The notes under the pieces: generated by a model
The model's input: only the letters and a program-made list of their open reading frames with translations
Told to the model about the DNA's origin: nothing
Databases searched by the model: none
Shown here: piece by piece, positions 50,899 to 59,161 of the stretch
Layout: each line of letters opens with the position of its first letter
Position numbering within the stretch: the stretch's first letter is position 1
Assembly (NCBI RefSeq): GCF_014126615.1
Contig: NZ_CP059896.1
Span: 1,312,501 to 1,376,500, forward strand
Length of the DNA stretch: 64,000 nt
Reading direction: 5' to 3'
Source of the DNA: Ciceribacter thiooxidans
GTDB lineage: Bacteria > Pseudomonadota > Alphaproteobacteria > Rhizobiales > Rhizobiaceae
Translations under genes and position numbers: made by a program

Positions 50899-51602
50899 TG
50901 GACCCGAGGCTCTTGAAGGAACTCAATGCGGCGCGGCAGGCGCGCAAGGCGGCTGTGCTGGTGACCAGCCTCGATGATGGCTGCAGCCGCCTCGTGATCG
51001 AGGGCGAGACGATCGAGGGTGGCCTCGGCTTGGAAGTCACGGAGCGTCTTCGCTCGGGCAAGTCCGGGTCAGTCGAGATCGACGGACGACCACACTTCCT
51101 CAACGTCTACCTGCCGCCGCCGCGCATCGTGGTGATCGGTGCGGTCCACATTAGCCAGGCGCTCTATCCCATGGCGCGTATCGCAGGCTTCGACCTGACG
51201 ATCATCGACCCGCGGACGGCCTTTGCCACTGCAGAGCGGTTTACCGGTGCCGATCTCGTCGCCGACTGGCCTGAGGATGCGCTGAAGGCCCGCCCGCTCG
51301 ATGGCTATACCGCGCTTGTGGCGCTCACCCATGATCCGAAGATCGACGATTATCCCATTGCGGCAGCGTTGAAATCCGGATGCTTCTATGTAGGCGCTCT
51401 CGGTAGCCGGAAGACCCACGGCAAGCGTGTGGAACGATTGAAGGCCGAAGGTTTTGGCGACGGCGAGATCGCCCGTATTTCCGCGCCGATCGGCCTCGAC
51501 ATCGGGGCCGCGACCCCAGGAGAGATCGCGGTGGCGATCCTCGCCGACATCATCCAGGCGTTCCGCCGGCGTGAACTCGCACAGGAAGAGGCTCGCGGAT
51601 GA
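50898..51602 (+). CDS. XdhC-family protein, Rossmann part
   Basis: A 234-residue protein with the XdhC Rossmann domain (PPPRIVVIGAVHISQAL, LVALTHDPKIDDYPI and FYVGALGSRKTHGKR). Its first 80 residues show a second, shorter XdhC-like region. It is the partner of the 50569-50898 gene, overlapping it by one base, and overlaps the following gene by 4 bases (ATGA). The role is inferred from family and position. Confidence 0.88.
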   Translation: MDPRLLKELNAARQARKAAVLVTSLDDGCSRLVIEGETIEGGLGLEVTERLRSGKSGSVEIDGRPHFLNVYLPPPRIVVIGAVHISQALYPMARIAGFDLTIIDPRTAFATAERFTGADLVADWPEDALKARPLDGYTALVALTHDPKIDDYPIAAALKSGCFYVGALGSRKTHGKRVERLKAEGFGDGEIARISAPIGLDIGAATPGEIAVAILADIIQAFRRRELAQEEARG

Positions 51603-53230
51603 TCTTCGGCGAATTTCCGGTCGAGGGTTCAGTAGGGCTGATCCTCGCCCATTCGGTCCGGCTGCCGGAGGGGCGGCTCGGCAAGGGGCACAGGATCACC
51701 GATACGGATGTAGCGCGGCTCCAGGCGGCCGGCATCGCGTCGGTCATCGCCTGCCGCATCGAGCCGGACGACCTCGGAGAGGACATTGCGGCAGCGATGT
51801 TGGCGGAGGCGATCGACGCCGCATACCTGCGCTTCTCGCCGGCGGCGACAGGCCGGGTGAACATCTATGCCACCTGCAACGGCCTCATCACCGCCGACCG
51901 CGCGGTGGTCGACCGTTTCAACCGCATCGACCCGGCGATCACCTTCGCCTGCCTTGCCGATCACAGCGACGTCCGCGACGGGGACATGCTCGCGACCGTC
52001 AAGATCATACCGCTTGCGGCGCCGCGTGCGAGTGTCGAGGCTGCGGCCGCCGTCTTCCGCGAGGCGTCGCCGATCCGCCTCAAACCCTATCGGGCCCATG
52101 CCGTCTCGCTCGTTGCGACCGAGCTGCCTTCGCTGAAGCCGTCGGTGATGGACAAGACCGCCCGCGTGCTGGGGCAGCGTCTCGCCGCTTCCGGCAGCCG
52201 GCTCGTCGACGAGCGACGCGTGGCACATCGGGCGGAGGCGGTGGCCGCCGCGATCGAACAGGCGCTGGCGGAACCGCAGCATGCGCCAAAGATGGTGGTT
52301 CTGTTCGGTGCTTCCGCCGTCGCCGATCCCGCCGACGTGTTGCCGGAAGCGATCCGGATGGCCGGCGGAACCGTCGAGCAGGTGGGACTGCCGGTCGATC
52401 CCGGCAATCTTCTCGTCCTCGGACACGTGGGGGACGTGCCCGTCGTGGGGGCGCCGGGCTGTGCGCGCTCGCCGAAGGAGAACGGCTTCGATTGGGTCTT
52501 GAACCGGCTGCTCGCCGGTGAGGAACCGACGGTGCACGACCTGACCGGCATGGGGGTCGGCGGCCTCCTGATGGAAATCCCGAGCCGGCCCATGCCGCGC
52601 GAGATCGCCGACGAGCCGGCGCGGCCGCGCGTCGTCGCCATCGTGCTTGCCGCGGGAAGGGCGAGCCGAATGGGCGAGGGCGGAGGTCACAAACTGCTTG
52701 CCGAGTTTTCGGGCGAACCGCTCGTCCGCCGTGCAGCGCGCATATCGCTCGGGAGCGGCGCCGACGGCGTCGTGATCGTGACCGGCTATCGTGCCGTCGA
52801 GATCCGCAACGCCCTCCAGGGGCTCGCCGTCGACATCGTGAACAACCCCGACTACGCGAGCGGTATGGCGAGCTCGCTAAAGGCCGGTCTCTCGAGCCCG
52901 GCCGCGCGGCGTGCCGACGGCGTGCTCGTTATGCTCGCCGACATGCCCGGTCTCGACACGCAGGACCTGCAGCGCCTTGTCGATGCGTTCGGCAGAGCCG
53001 GCGGACGCGCGATCGTGCGGGGGACGGCGGGCGGCAAGCGCGGCAACCCGGTGATCCTGCCGCGCACCACCTTCGAGGCCGTCCGGGCGCTCGAAGGCGA
53101 TGTCGGCGCTCGCTCGATCGTCGAAGGCTCCGGGCTTACCGTCATCGACGTCGAGCTCGGCGCGGCGGCCCATCTCGACGTCGACACGCCCGAGGCGGTG
53201 CTGTCCGCCGGCGGGTTGCTCAAAGGGTGA
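51599..53230 (+). CDS. Fused molybdopterin-binding (MoeA-like) and MobA-like nucleotidyltransferase
   Basis: A 543-residue fusion. The first about 340 residues carry a molybdopterin-binding MoeA/MogA-like region (PVVGAPGCARSPKENGFDWVL); the C-terminal about 190 residues are a MobA/MocA-like nucleotidyltransferase (VLAAGRASRMGEGGGHKLL, VMLADMPGLD). MobA/MocA joins CMP or GMP to molybdopterin; MocA-type chemistry is expected for a molybdenum hydroxylase. No structural hydroxylase genes lie in this window. It overlaps the preceding gene by 4 bases. Confidence 0.88.
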   Translation: MIFGEFPVEGSVGLILAHSVRLPEGRLGKGHRITDTDVARLQAAGIASVIACRIEPDDLGEDIAAAMLAEAIDAAYLRFSPAATGRVNIYATCNGLITADRAVVDRFNRIDPAITFACLADHSDVRDGDMLATVKIIPLAAPRASVEAAAAVFREASPIRLKPYRAHAVSLVATELPSLKPSVMDKTARVLGQRLAASGSRLVDERRVAHRAEAVAAAIEQALAEPQHAPKMVVLFGASAVADPADVLPEAIRMAGGTVEQVGLPVDPGNLLVLGHVGDVPVVGAPGCARSPKENGFDWVLNRLLAGEEPTVHDLTGMGVGGLLMEIPSRPMPREIADEPARPRVVAIVLAAGRASRMGEGGGHKLLAEFSGEPLVRRAARISLGSGADGVVIVTGYRAVEIRNALQGLAVDIVNNPDYASGMASSLKAGLSSPAARRADGVLVMLADMPGLDTQDLQRLVDAFGRAGGRAIVRGTAGGKRGNPVILPRTTFEAVRALEGDVGARSIVEGSGLTVIDVELGAAAHLDVDTPEAVLSAGGLLKG

Positions 53231-53234
53231 GAGT

Positions 53235-53576
53235 ATGGACAACGAAGCCCTTGAAGAAGTCTTCCAGTCGCTCGGTCGTGTGACGATCCGACGGATGTTC
53301 AGCGGCAAGGGCATCTATCACGATGGCCTGATCATGGCGCTCGTCGTCGACGGCGAGCTTCTCCTGAAGGCGGACGAGGTGAGTGCACCGGCCTTTGAGG
53401 AGGCTGGGGCGCGACGCTGGGTCTACAGCGGCAGTGCGCGGAAATCACCTGTCCGAATGCCCTACTGGTCGGTGCCGGATGTGGCCTACGACGACCCGGA
53501 TGAAATGGCGAAATGGGTACGGCTTGCCTACGAGGCGGCGCTCAGGGCACCGCCGCCGCGTGGTCAGCGCAAGTAG
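53235..53576 (+). CDS. TfoX N-terminal domain protein
   Basis: A 113-residue protein with the TfoX N-terminal fold (LGRVTIRRMFSGKGIYHDGLIMALV). There is no C-terminal TfoX domain. Short forms in alphaproteobacteria have no established role in competence. Its end overlaps the convergent Nudix gene by 13 bases. It follows the Mo-maturation cluster by four bases, so it may be co-transcribed. Confidence 0.87.
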   Translation: MDNEALEEVFQSLGRVTIRRMFSGKGIYHDGLIMALVVDGELLLKADEVSAPAFEEAGARRWVYSGSARKSPVRMPYWSVPDVAYDDPDEMAKWVRLAYEAALRAPPPRGQRK

Positions 53577-53971
53577 GGAAGAAGGGCCGCGGTGAATGCC
53601 GAGAGCGGTTGCGGAAGGTCGTCGAGGGGAAACCATTCAATCTCGGCGATCTTGTCCGGCTCGGTGAGCTGTGCCTCTCCCTGAACATCGTTCGTCCGGT
53701 AGAGCAGCGAAACCCAGTGCTGGCGATCGGCGTCGATGATCTGTTCGGTCACGCAGACGAATTCGATTGCGCCGATCGTGAGGCCGGTTTCCTCTTCGGC
53801 CTCGCGCTTTGCTGCCTGTTCGGCGGGCTCGAGATGGTCGACCTTGCCGCCGACGATGTTCCAGAAGCCGGCTTCCGGGGCCTTCAGACGGCGGGCGAGC
53901 AGGAGTTTTCCGTCGCGCAGGATCGCGAGACCGACGCCGACGCCCGGGAAATGGACGCCGGGCAAGCCCAT
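53564..53971 (-). CDS. Nudix hydrolase
   Basis: A 135-residue Nudix enzyme. The complete Nudix box is GGKVDHLEPAEQAAKREAEEETG (starting at about residue 41; given in part), with REAEEETG supplying the metal-binding glutamates. The substrate is unknown. Its ATG overlaps the stop of the DEAD-box gene by one base (TGATG), and its 3' end overlaps the convergent tfoX-like gene. Confidence 0.92.
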   Translation of the reverse strand: MGLPGVHFPGVGVGLAILRDGKLLLARRLKAPEAGFWNIVGGKVDHLEPAEQAAKREAEEETGLTIGAIEFVCVTEQIIDADRQHWVSLLYRTNDVQGEAQLTEPDKIAEIEWFPLDDLPQPLSAFTAALLPYLR

Positions 53972-55452
53972 CAGGCCTTGGCCTGGATCAGCATGAAAGC
54001 CGGAATGTCATCGCCGAAGCCGACCGGGGTTGGGCCGTCGTCGCGATCGCGGTAGTGGTTGCGGCGTTCGCGGCGGTCGTCGTTCGCCGGGTTCGGCGTT
54101 CTGCCGCCGCGGGCCGGACGCTCCGCGTGGCTCGGCCGCTGATCCTTCTTCCGCTCTGCCTTCACGCTTTCGGTCCTCGCTGGCGTCTCTTCGATCTCTG
54201 CGGCCACAGTCTGCTCGATCTTCTTTTCAGATTTGTGACCTGCGTCGCGGCGGCCGCGACCCTTGTCCTTCGCTCCGCGGCGAACGCGCGATTCGTCGTG
54301 TTCGGCGGGCGGCGGCAGGGCGGTGAGGTCGCCGTTCTGCCATTCGATCTTGGTGCCGATCAGCTTCTCGATGGCATCCAGATGCTTGGTGTCGGACTTG
54401 GTGACGATCGTGAACGCCTTGCCCGAACGTCCGGCGCGGCCGGTACGGCCGATGCGGTGGACATAGTCCTCGGCATGGATCGGAACGTCGAAGTTGAAGA
54501 CGTGGCTCACATCCGGGATGTCGAGACCGCGGGCGGCGACGTCCGAGGCTACGAGCAAGGTGATCTGGTTGTCCTTGAAGCCTGCGAGCATGTTGGTGCG
54601 CGAGCGCTGGTCCATGTCGCCGTGCAGGGCGCCGACGGAGAAGCCGTGGCGTTCCAGCGAGCGGAAGAGGTCGGCGACATCTTTCTTGCGGTTGCAGAAG
54701 ATGATCGCGTTCTTGAGGTCGTCCTGCTCGCGGATGAGGTTGCGCAGCACCTCGCGCTTCTCGTAGTCCTTGTTGTTGGAGGCGACGAGCCGCTGGGTGA
54801 CCGTCTTCGCCGTCGACGATGGCGGGGCGACCTCGATCCGCTCCGGGTTCTGCAGGAAGCGGTCAGCCAGCTTCTGGATCTCCGGCGGCATCGTCGCCGA
54901 GAAGAACAGCGTCTGGCGGGTGAAGGGAATCATCTTGGCGATGCGCTCGATGTCCGGGATGAAGCCCATGTCGAGCATACGGTCGGCCTCGTCGATGACG
55001 AGGATCTCGACGCCGGTCATGAGGAGCTTGCCGCGCTCGCAATGGTCGAGCAGGCGACCGGGCGTGCAGATCAGCACGTCGGCGCCGCGTTCGAGCTTGC
55101 GGTCCTGTTCGTCGAAGGAGACGCCGCCGATCAGCAGGGCGACGTTGAGCTTGTGATTCTTGCCGTACTTCTCGAAGTTCTCGGCGACCTGCGCGGCGAG
55201 TTCGCGCGTCGGTTCGAGGATCAGCGTGCGCGGCATGCGGGCGCGGGCGCGGCCCTTTTCGAGCAGCGTCAGCATCGGCAGCACGAAGGAGGCGGTCTTG
55301 CCCGTTCCCGTCTGTGCGATACCGCAGATGTCGCGGCGTTGCAGCGCGAAGGGAATGGCACCGGCCTGGATCGGGGTCGGGGTCGTGTAGCCGGCATCGG
55401 TGACGGCTGAAAGTACTTTTTGGCTCAGGCCAAGGTCAGAAAACGTGGTCAA
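53971..55452 (-). CDS. DEAD-box RNA helicase
   Basis: A 493-residue helicase with all motifs: AQTGTGKT, PTRELAAQV, VIDEADRMLDMGF, FFSATMP and HRIGRTGRAGR. The last about 120 residues are a basic, low-complexity tail (RRGAKDKGRGRRDAGHKS) like the RNA-binding tails of the RhlE group. The start is placed at TTG 55452 (MTTFSDLGLS), the usual family start; a GTG at 55488 adds 12 residues and cannot be excluded. The downstream Nudix gene is coupled. Confidence 0.93.
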   Translation of the reverse strand: MTTFSDLGLSQKVLSAVTDAGYTTPTPIQAGAIPFALQRRDICGIAQTGTGKTASFVLPMLTLLEKGRARARMPRTLILEPTRELAAQVAENFEKYGKNHKLNVALLIGGVSFDEQDRKLERGADVLICTPGRLLDHCERGKLLMTGVEILVIDEADRMLDMGFIPDIERIAKMIPFTRQTLFFSATMPPEIQKLADRFLQNPERIEVAPPSSTAKTVTQRLVASNNKDYEKREVLRNLIREQDDLKNAIIFCNRKKDVADLFRSLERHGFSVGALHGDMDQRSRTNMLAGFKDNQITLLVASDVAARGLDIPDVSHVFNFDVPIHAEDYVHRIGRTGRAGRSGKAFTIVTKSDTKHLDAIEKLIGTKIEWQNGDLTALPPPAEHDESRVRRGAKDKGRGRRDAGHKSEKKIEQTVAAEIEETPARTESVKAERKKDQRPSHAERPARGGRTPNPANDDRRERRNHYRDRDDGPTPVGFGDDIPAFMLIQAKA

Positions 55453-55600
55453 TGGGGGATCTGTTTCTGTTCCGGTTCTTGCGAACACAATTCGAACGCC
55501 TGCGAAGCGCCGGCGTCAACGTAAGCGCGGAATAGTGCCAAAATCCCCGAAAGTCAAGAAAACTGGACGATCTGTCGTAACAAAGGGTGAATGCAATCGC

Positions 55601-56224
55601 TCAACTGCCGCGGTGCGACATCATTACTGCGGCACCGGCCATGGCGAGCACGCTTCCGGCTGCACGATTGACCGCCTTTACTACGCGCGGCGTCGTCAGC
55701 AAGCGGCGCGCTCGGTGCGCGAGCCAGACATGCCCGCCGATCACCACGACCTCGACGATGACGATCGCCGCGGCCAGTGAAAGATAGTCGGCCAAACGGA
55801 AGTCTGCGCCGACGAAGTTCGGCAGCAGTGCCAGGTAGAAGAGCGGCATTTTCGGATTGCCGAGGTTGAGCGCGACGGCGGTCAGACAGACAGCAACGAG
55901 GTCGCGCCGATGCTCGAGCGGTCGCGCCTCCGGGAGAGTAGGCTCCGTCGTCCACAGACGGATGCCCATGTAGACGAGATAGGCCGCGCCGGCATAGCGG
56001 ACGACTGTCATCAGCAGACCCATCTCGCCGGCGATCATGGAAAGACCGAAGGCGGCGAGCGCAAGATAGATCAGGATGCCGATCACGGTGCCGATCCCGT
56101 AGGCGATCCCCGAAGCGGGGCCGGCGGAGACGGTACGCGCCATGATCGTCATGTTGTCGGGACCGGGGCTCGCAGCAAAGACGAAAAAGGCCGCGGCAAA
56201 GGCCAGGAGGGTGGTCATGTCCAT
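55601..56224 (-). CDS. LysE-family amino-acid exporter
   Basis: A 207-residue membrane protein of the LysE/RhtB family with about six transmembrane segments. SPGPDNMTIMARTVSAGPASG near the N-terminus (given in part) and the C-terminal VWLAHRARRLL fit the family. Export of an amino acid or derivative is expected. AGAGGA precedes the ATG. It is alone on this strand in the 0.1 kb gaps around it. Confidence 0.9.
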   Translation of the reverse strand: MDMTTLLAFAAAFFVFAASPGPDNMTIMARTVSAGPASGIAYGIGTVIGILIYLALAAFGLSMIAGEMGLLMTVVRYAGAAYLVYMGIRLWTTEPTLPEARPLEHRRDLVAVCLTAVALNLGNPKMPLFYLALLPNFVGADFRLADYLSLAAAIVIVEVVVIGGHVWLAHRARRLLTTPRVVKAVNRAAGSVLAMAGAAVMMSHRGS

Positions 56225-56282
56225 GCGCGTATTCCTCTCGTCTCGGCGATTGAGCTATACTCTAGCGTGTGACGACCTCACG

Positions 56283-57572
56283 TCAATCGATCAGCGCGGA
56301 GAGCTTCAGTCCGGCATTGACGAAATGCATCGGATCGATCGGGGCGCCGTTGCGGCGGACTTCGTAGTGGATGTGGGGACCGGTGGAGCGGCCGGTGCTG
56401 CCGGATTGGCCGATGACGTCTCCAGGCGCGATCTCGTCGCCGACCTTGACGAGAATGCGCGACATGTGGCCGTAGCGGGTGGTGAAGCCCATGCCGTGGT
56501 CGATCTCGACCATGTTGCCGTAACCGCCGACGGAGCCTGCCGTGATCACCTTGCCGCGGCCGGAGGCGCGGATCTCGCCGCCCACCGGGGAGCGGAAGTC
56601 GATCCCCGCATGGAGTGCAAGTCGGCCGAGGAACGGATCGCGGCGATTGCCGAACCCGCTCGTGATGTCGCGGCCGGGGGCAGGATTGCCGAAGGGGAGG
56701 TCGGTTGCGGTTTCCCGGGCCGTCTCGAGGCGGGCGAGCGCACCGTCGAGGCCGTTCAGCGAGTCTTCGAACGAGGTGGCGGGCTGGGGCGCAAGGTATG
56801 GACCGCCGATGGCGTCCGCGGCGGCAACGGGCGTCTCCTGATGCACATCCACGCCGTTCCGGGCCAGGATGGTCTCGATCTTGTCGGCGGTCTCGACCGC
56901 GCCGTCGGTGAGATCGCGGATGCGGTCGAACTGTTCCTGTTCGATATCCTTCAGCGAGATCGTCACCCTCGAAAAGATGCGGTCGGTGCGATCCGCGACC
57001 GATTCGCTGGCCGGCGCGTAGCCGAGCGCGGCGACCTCCGTTCGCTGTGGTTCCGTTGCAGGTTTGCCGAGCAGGCTCTCGATCGCCTTGATGCCGCCCG
57101 AGAGGCTGGCCTGTCTTGCGCCGATCACGGGTCGGGCGGCGGGAACGGGAGCTTCGGTGTCGAGGCCGGATTGTTCGGCCCGGTCGAGCAGGGCGCCGAG
57201 CCGTCCGTGGCGGGAAGAAAGCGCCATCTGCTGTTCGAGCAGCTTTTCGACCTTTTCTTCGACCACCTGCTGGTCGAGGAGTTGCCGGGAGGTCACGCGG
57301 TCGACCTGTGCGCGCAGCGCGGCGATGCGATCCTCATAGACGTGCTGCATGCGCGCCTGCCGCGCCATGGAGGCGCCAATCAGATTGTCGCGCATGACCA
57401 GATAGGTGGTGGCGCCGAGATAGCCGATCGCCATGACGCCGCAAAAGCAGAAGGCAAGTGCCGCCATCCACGGGCGAACCGTCATGTGGCGGATCTTGTC
57501 GCCGCTTGCGAGAATGATGACGTGCTGGGGCCGGCGCTTTCCGAAGACGTGATTGCCTGTTCTTGCGGTCAC
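56283..57572 (-). CDS. M23/LytM-type cell-wall metallopeptidase
   Basis: A 429-residue envelope protein. A single N-terminal transmembrane helix (about 34-58), a coiled-coil region (about 70-130) and a C-terminal LytM domain. Zinc motifs are HAGIDFRSPVG and GPHIHYEVRRNG. The domain can hydrolyse peptidoglycan peptides or act as an activator such as EnvC-like proteins; the intact HxxxD and HxH favour activity. The start is GTG 57572 after AGGAAAG. Confidence 0.9.
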   Translation of the reverse strand: MTARTGNHVFGKRRPQHVIILASGDKIRHMTVRPWMAALAFCFCGVMAIGYLGATTYLVMRDNLIGASMARQARMQHVYEDRIAALRAQVDRVTSRQLLDQQVVEEKVEKLLEQQMALSSRHGRLGALLDRAEQSGLDTEAPVPAARPVIGARQASLSGGIKAIESLLGKPATEPQRTEVAALGYAPASESVADRTDRIFSRVTISLKDIEQEQFDRIRDLTDGAVETADKIETILARNGVDVHQETPVAAADAIGGPYLAPQPATSFEDSLNGLDGALARLETARETATDLPFGNPAPGRDITSGFGNRRDPFLGRLALHAGIDFRSPVGGEIRASGRGKVITAGSVGGYGNMVEIDHGMGFTTRYGHMSRILVKVGDEIAPGDVIGQSGSTGRSTGPHIHYEVRRNGAPIDPMHFVNAGLKLSALID

Positions 57573-57732
57573 GGGCTTTCCTCAACTGGGCCGGTCGGAC
57601 ACCGCGCGAGACGTTCCTTCTCGCAACGGGAGAGCTGGAGCTTCGTAGGCTCCCGCTGGCTCGTCGCAAGTAGACATTGTTAAGGTTAACAAAGGCTTGA
57701 ATTCGGCAGTCGCGAGAGGTCGCGGGCGGGTG

Positions 57733-58560
57733 TCAACCGCTGCTTGTCGAGGTGAGTGAGCGGTAGAAGGATGGCGTCAGTCCGGCCTCGGCGCGGGCGA
57801 TATCGTTGAACGGGGCCTTGAGCGCGCCGCGGAAGTTTGCGCGCACCAGATCCTGGAAGGTTCGTGCGGGGTCTTTCCTTTCCCGTGCGCAGAGGAAACG
57901 GAACCATTTGGCGCCGATTGCCACATGACCCTTCTCGTCCTCGTAGATGACCTTCAGCACCTCGGCGCTCTCGAAATCACCGGTTTCGCGCATCTTTTCC
58001 TGGAGCGAGGGGGTGACGTCCAGCCCGCGGGCCTCGAGAATGAGCGGAACTACGGCGAGCCTCGCCGTCAGGTCGTTGCGGGTCGAATGGGCCGCCTGCC
58101 AGAGGCCGTCATGGGCCGGCATGTCGCCGTAGTCGGCGCCGAGCGCGCGCAGACGCTCGCGCACCATGCGGAAATGCTTGGCCTCCTCGAAGGCGACCTG
58201 CATCCAGCCGTCGAAGAAGGAATGCGGGACCGGCTCGGTGGCGAATCGCGCGACGATGTCGAGGGCGAGATCGACAGCGTTTAGCTCGATATGGGCGAGG
58301 GCGTGGAGGAGCGCGATTCGCCCCGGCAACGTGTGCAGCGAGCGTTTTCCAACGGCCTTGGGCGGGACGAGCTCCGGCCGTTCGGGACGACCGGGACGAT
58401 CGGGCAATTCCGGGTCGAGCGGCGAGCGCAACGACAGCCGGCGGGCATGCCACCGGCGTGCGGTTTCCTGCGCAAGTGCCGTCTTGCGATCGAGATCGTG
58501 CGCGCTGATTGCCAGCGCAGCGCCGGCGCGCAACGACCGGATCTCGTCGTATTCGCCCAT
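57733..58560 (-). CDS. DUF455 ferritin-like protein
   Basis: A 275-residue DUF455 protein. The di-iron-type carboxylate motifs typical of ferritin-like four-helix bundles are AHIELNAVDLALD, FEEAKHFRMV, EARGLDVT and YEDEKGHVA. Related proteins include MiaE-type tRNA hydroxylases, but the substrate is not known. Its ATG (58560) is one base after the bcp stop, so bcp and DUF455 are co-translated; the pair may link peroxide stress to iron handling. Confidence 0.88.
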   Translation of the reverse strand: MGEYDEIRSLRAGAALAISAHDLDRKTALAQETARRWHARRLSLRSPLDPELPDRPGRPERPELVPPKAVGKRSLHTLPGRIALLHALAHIELNAVDLALDIVARFATEPVPHSFFDGWMQVAFEEAKHFRMVRERLRALGADYGDMPAHDGLWQAAHSTRNDLTARLAVVPLILEARGLDVTPSLQEKMRETGDFESAEVLKVIYEDEKGHVAIGAKWFRFLCARERKDPARTFQDLVRANFRGALKAPFNDIARAEAGLTPSFYRSLTSTSSG

Positions 58561-58561
58561 C

Positions 58562-59038
58562 TCAGGCACCCGCGAGCGCGCCGACGGCGTCGAGCACCTC
58601 TTGGGCGTGGCCCTTGACCTTCACCTTGTCCCAGATCCGGATGATGCGTCCGTCGGGGCCGATCAGGAACGTCGTGCGCACGACACCCATGAAGGAGCGG
58701 CCGTACATGCTCTTTTCCTTCCAGACACCGTATTCGGTCATCACTTTCGCCTCTTCGTCCGAGGCGAGAATGACGGTCAGTCCGTACTTGGTGATGAACT
58801 TGTCGTGGCTTTTCACCGGATCGGCGGACATGCCGATCACGACGGCGCCTTTCTTCTCGAACTCGGGCGCGAGCGCCGTGAAGTCGATCGCCTCGGCGGT
58901 GCAGCCCGTCGTGTTGTCCTTCGGATAGAAATAGAGAACGACCGGATGACCGGCGAAGCCCTTCAGCGACACGGTACCTCCGCCGTCGCGGGGAAGCTCG
59001 AAGTTCGGTGCCAAGTCTCCTGGTGTCAATTCCGCCAT
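58562..59038 (-). CDS. bcp: Bcp-type thioredoxin-dependent peroxiredoxin
   Basis: A 158-residue peroxiredoxin of the Bcp/PrxQ subfamily. The peroxidatic Cys is in NTTGCTAEAIDF (usual TPGCT). No cysteine occurs five residues further on, where many PrxQ proteins have their resolving Cys; no other cysteine is seen, so it acts as a one-Cys form. RTTFLIGPDGRI is family-typical. It leads a two-gene unit with the DUF455 protein. Confidence 0.93.
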   Translation of the reverse strand: MAELTPGDLAPNFELPRDGGGTVSLKGFAGHPVVLYFYPKDNTTGCTAEAIDFTALAPEFEKKGAVVIGMSADPVKSHDKFITKYGLTVILASDEEAKVMTEYGVWKEKSMYGRSFMGVVRTTFLIGPDGRIIRIWDKVKVKGHAQEVLDAVGALAGA

Positions 59039-59161
59039 GGGATAACCTTTCTTTTGCCCGTTTTATGGATGAAATACGCGGCCATCGATATATAGTCCGC
59101 ACGGCGACAGTCCAACATCGGATTGCGTCGGGAGCGGGCAAACGGAGACAGTCGCCAGCAC

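Noticed and set aside
51629..52690. 353-codon minus-strand frame within the MoeA/MobA-like gene
   Set aside because: Shadow of the plus-strand gene, which has clear domain motifs and coupled overlaps on both sides.
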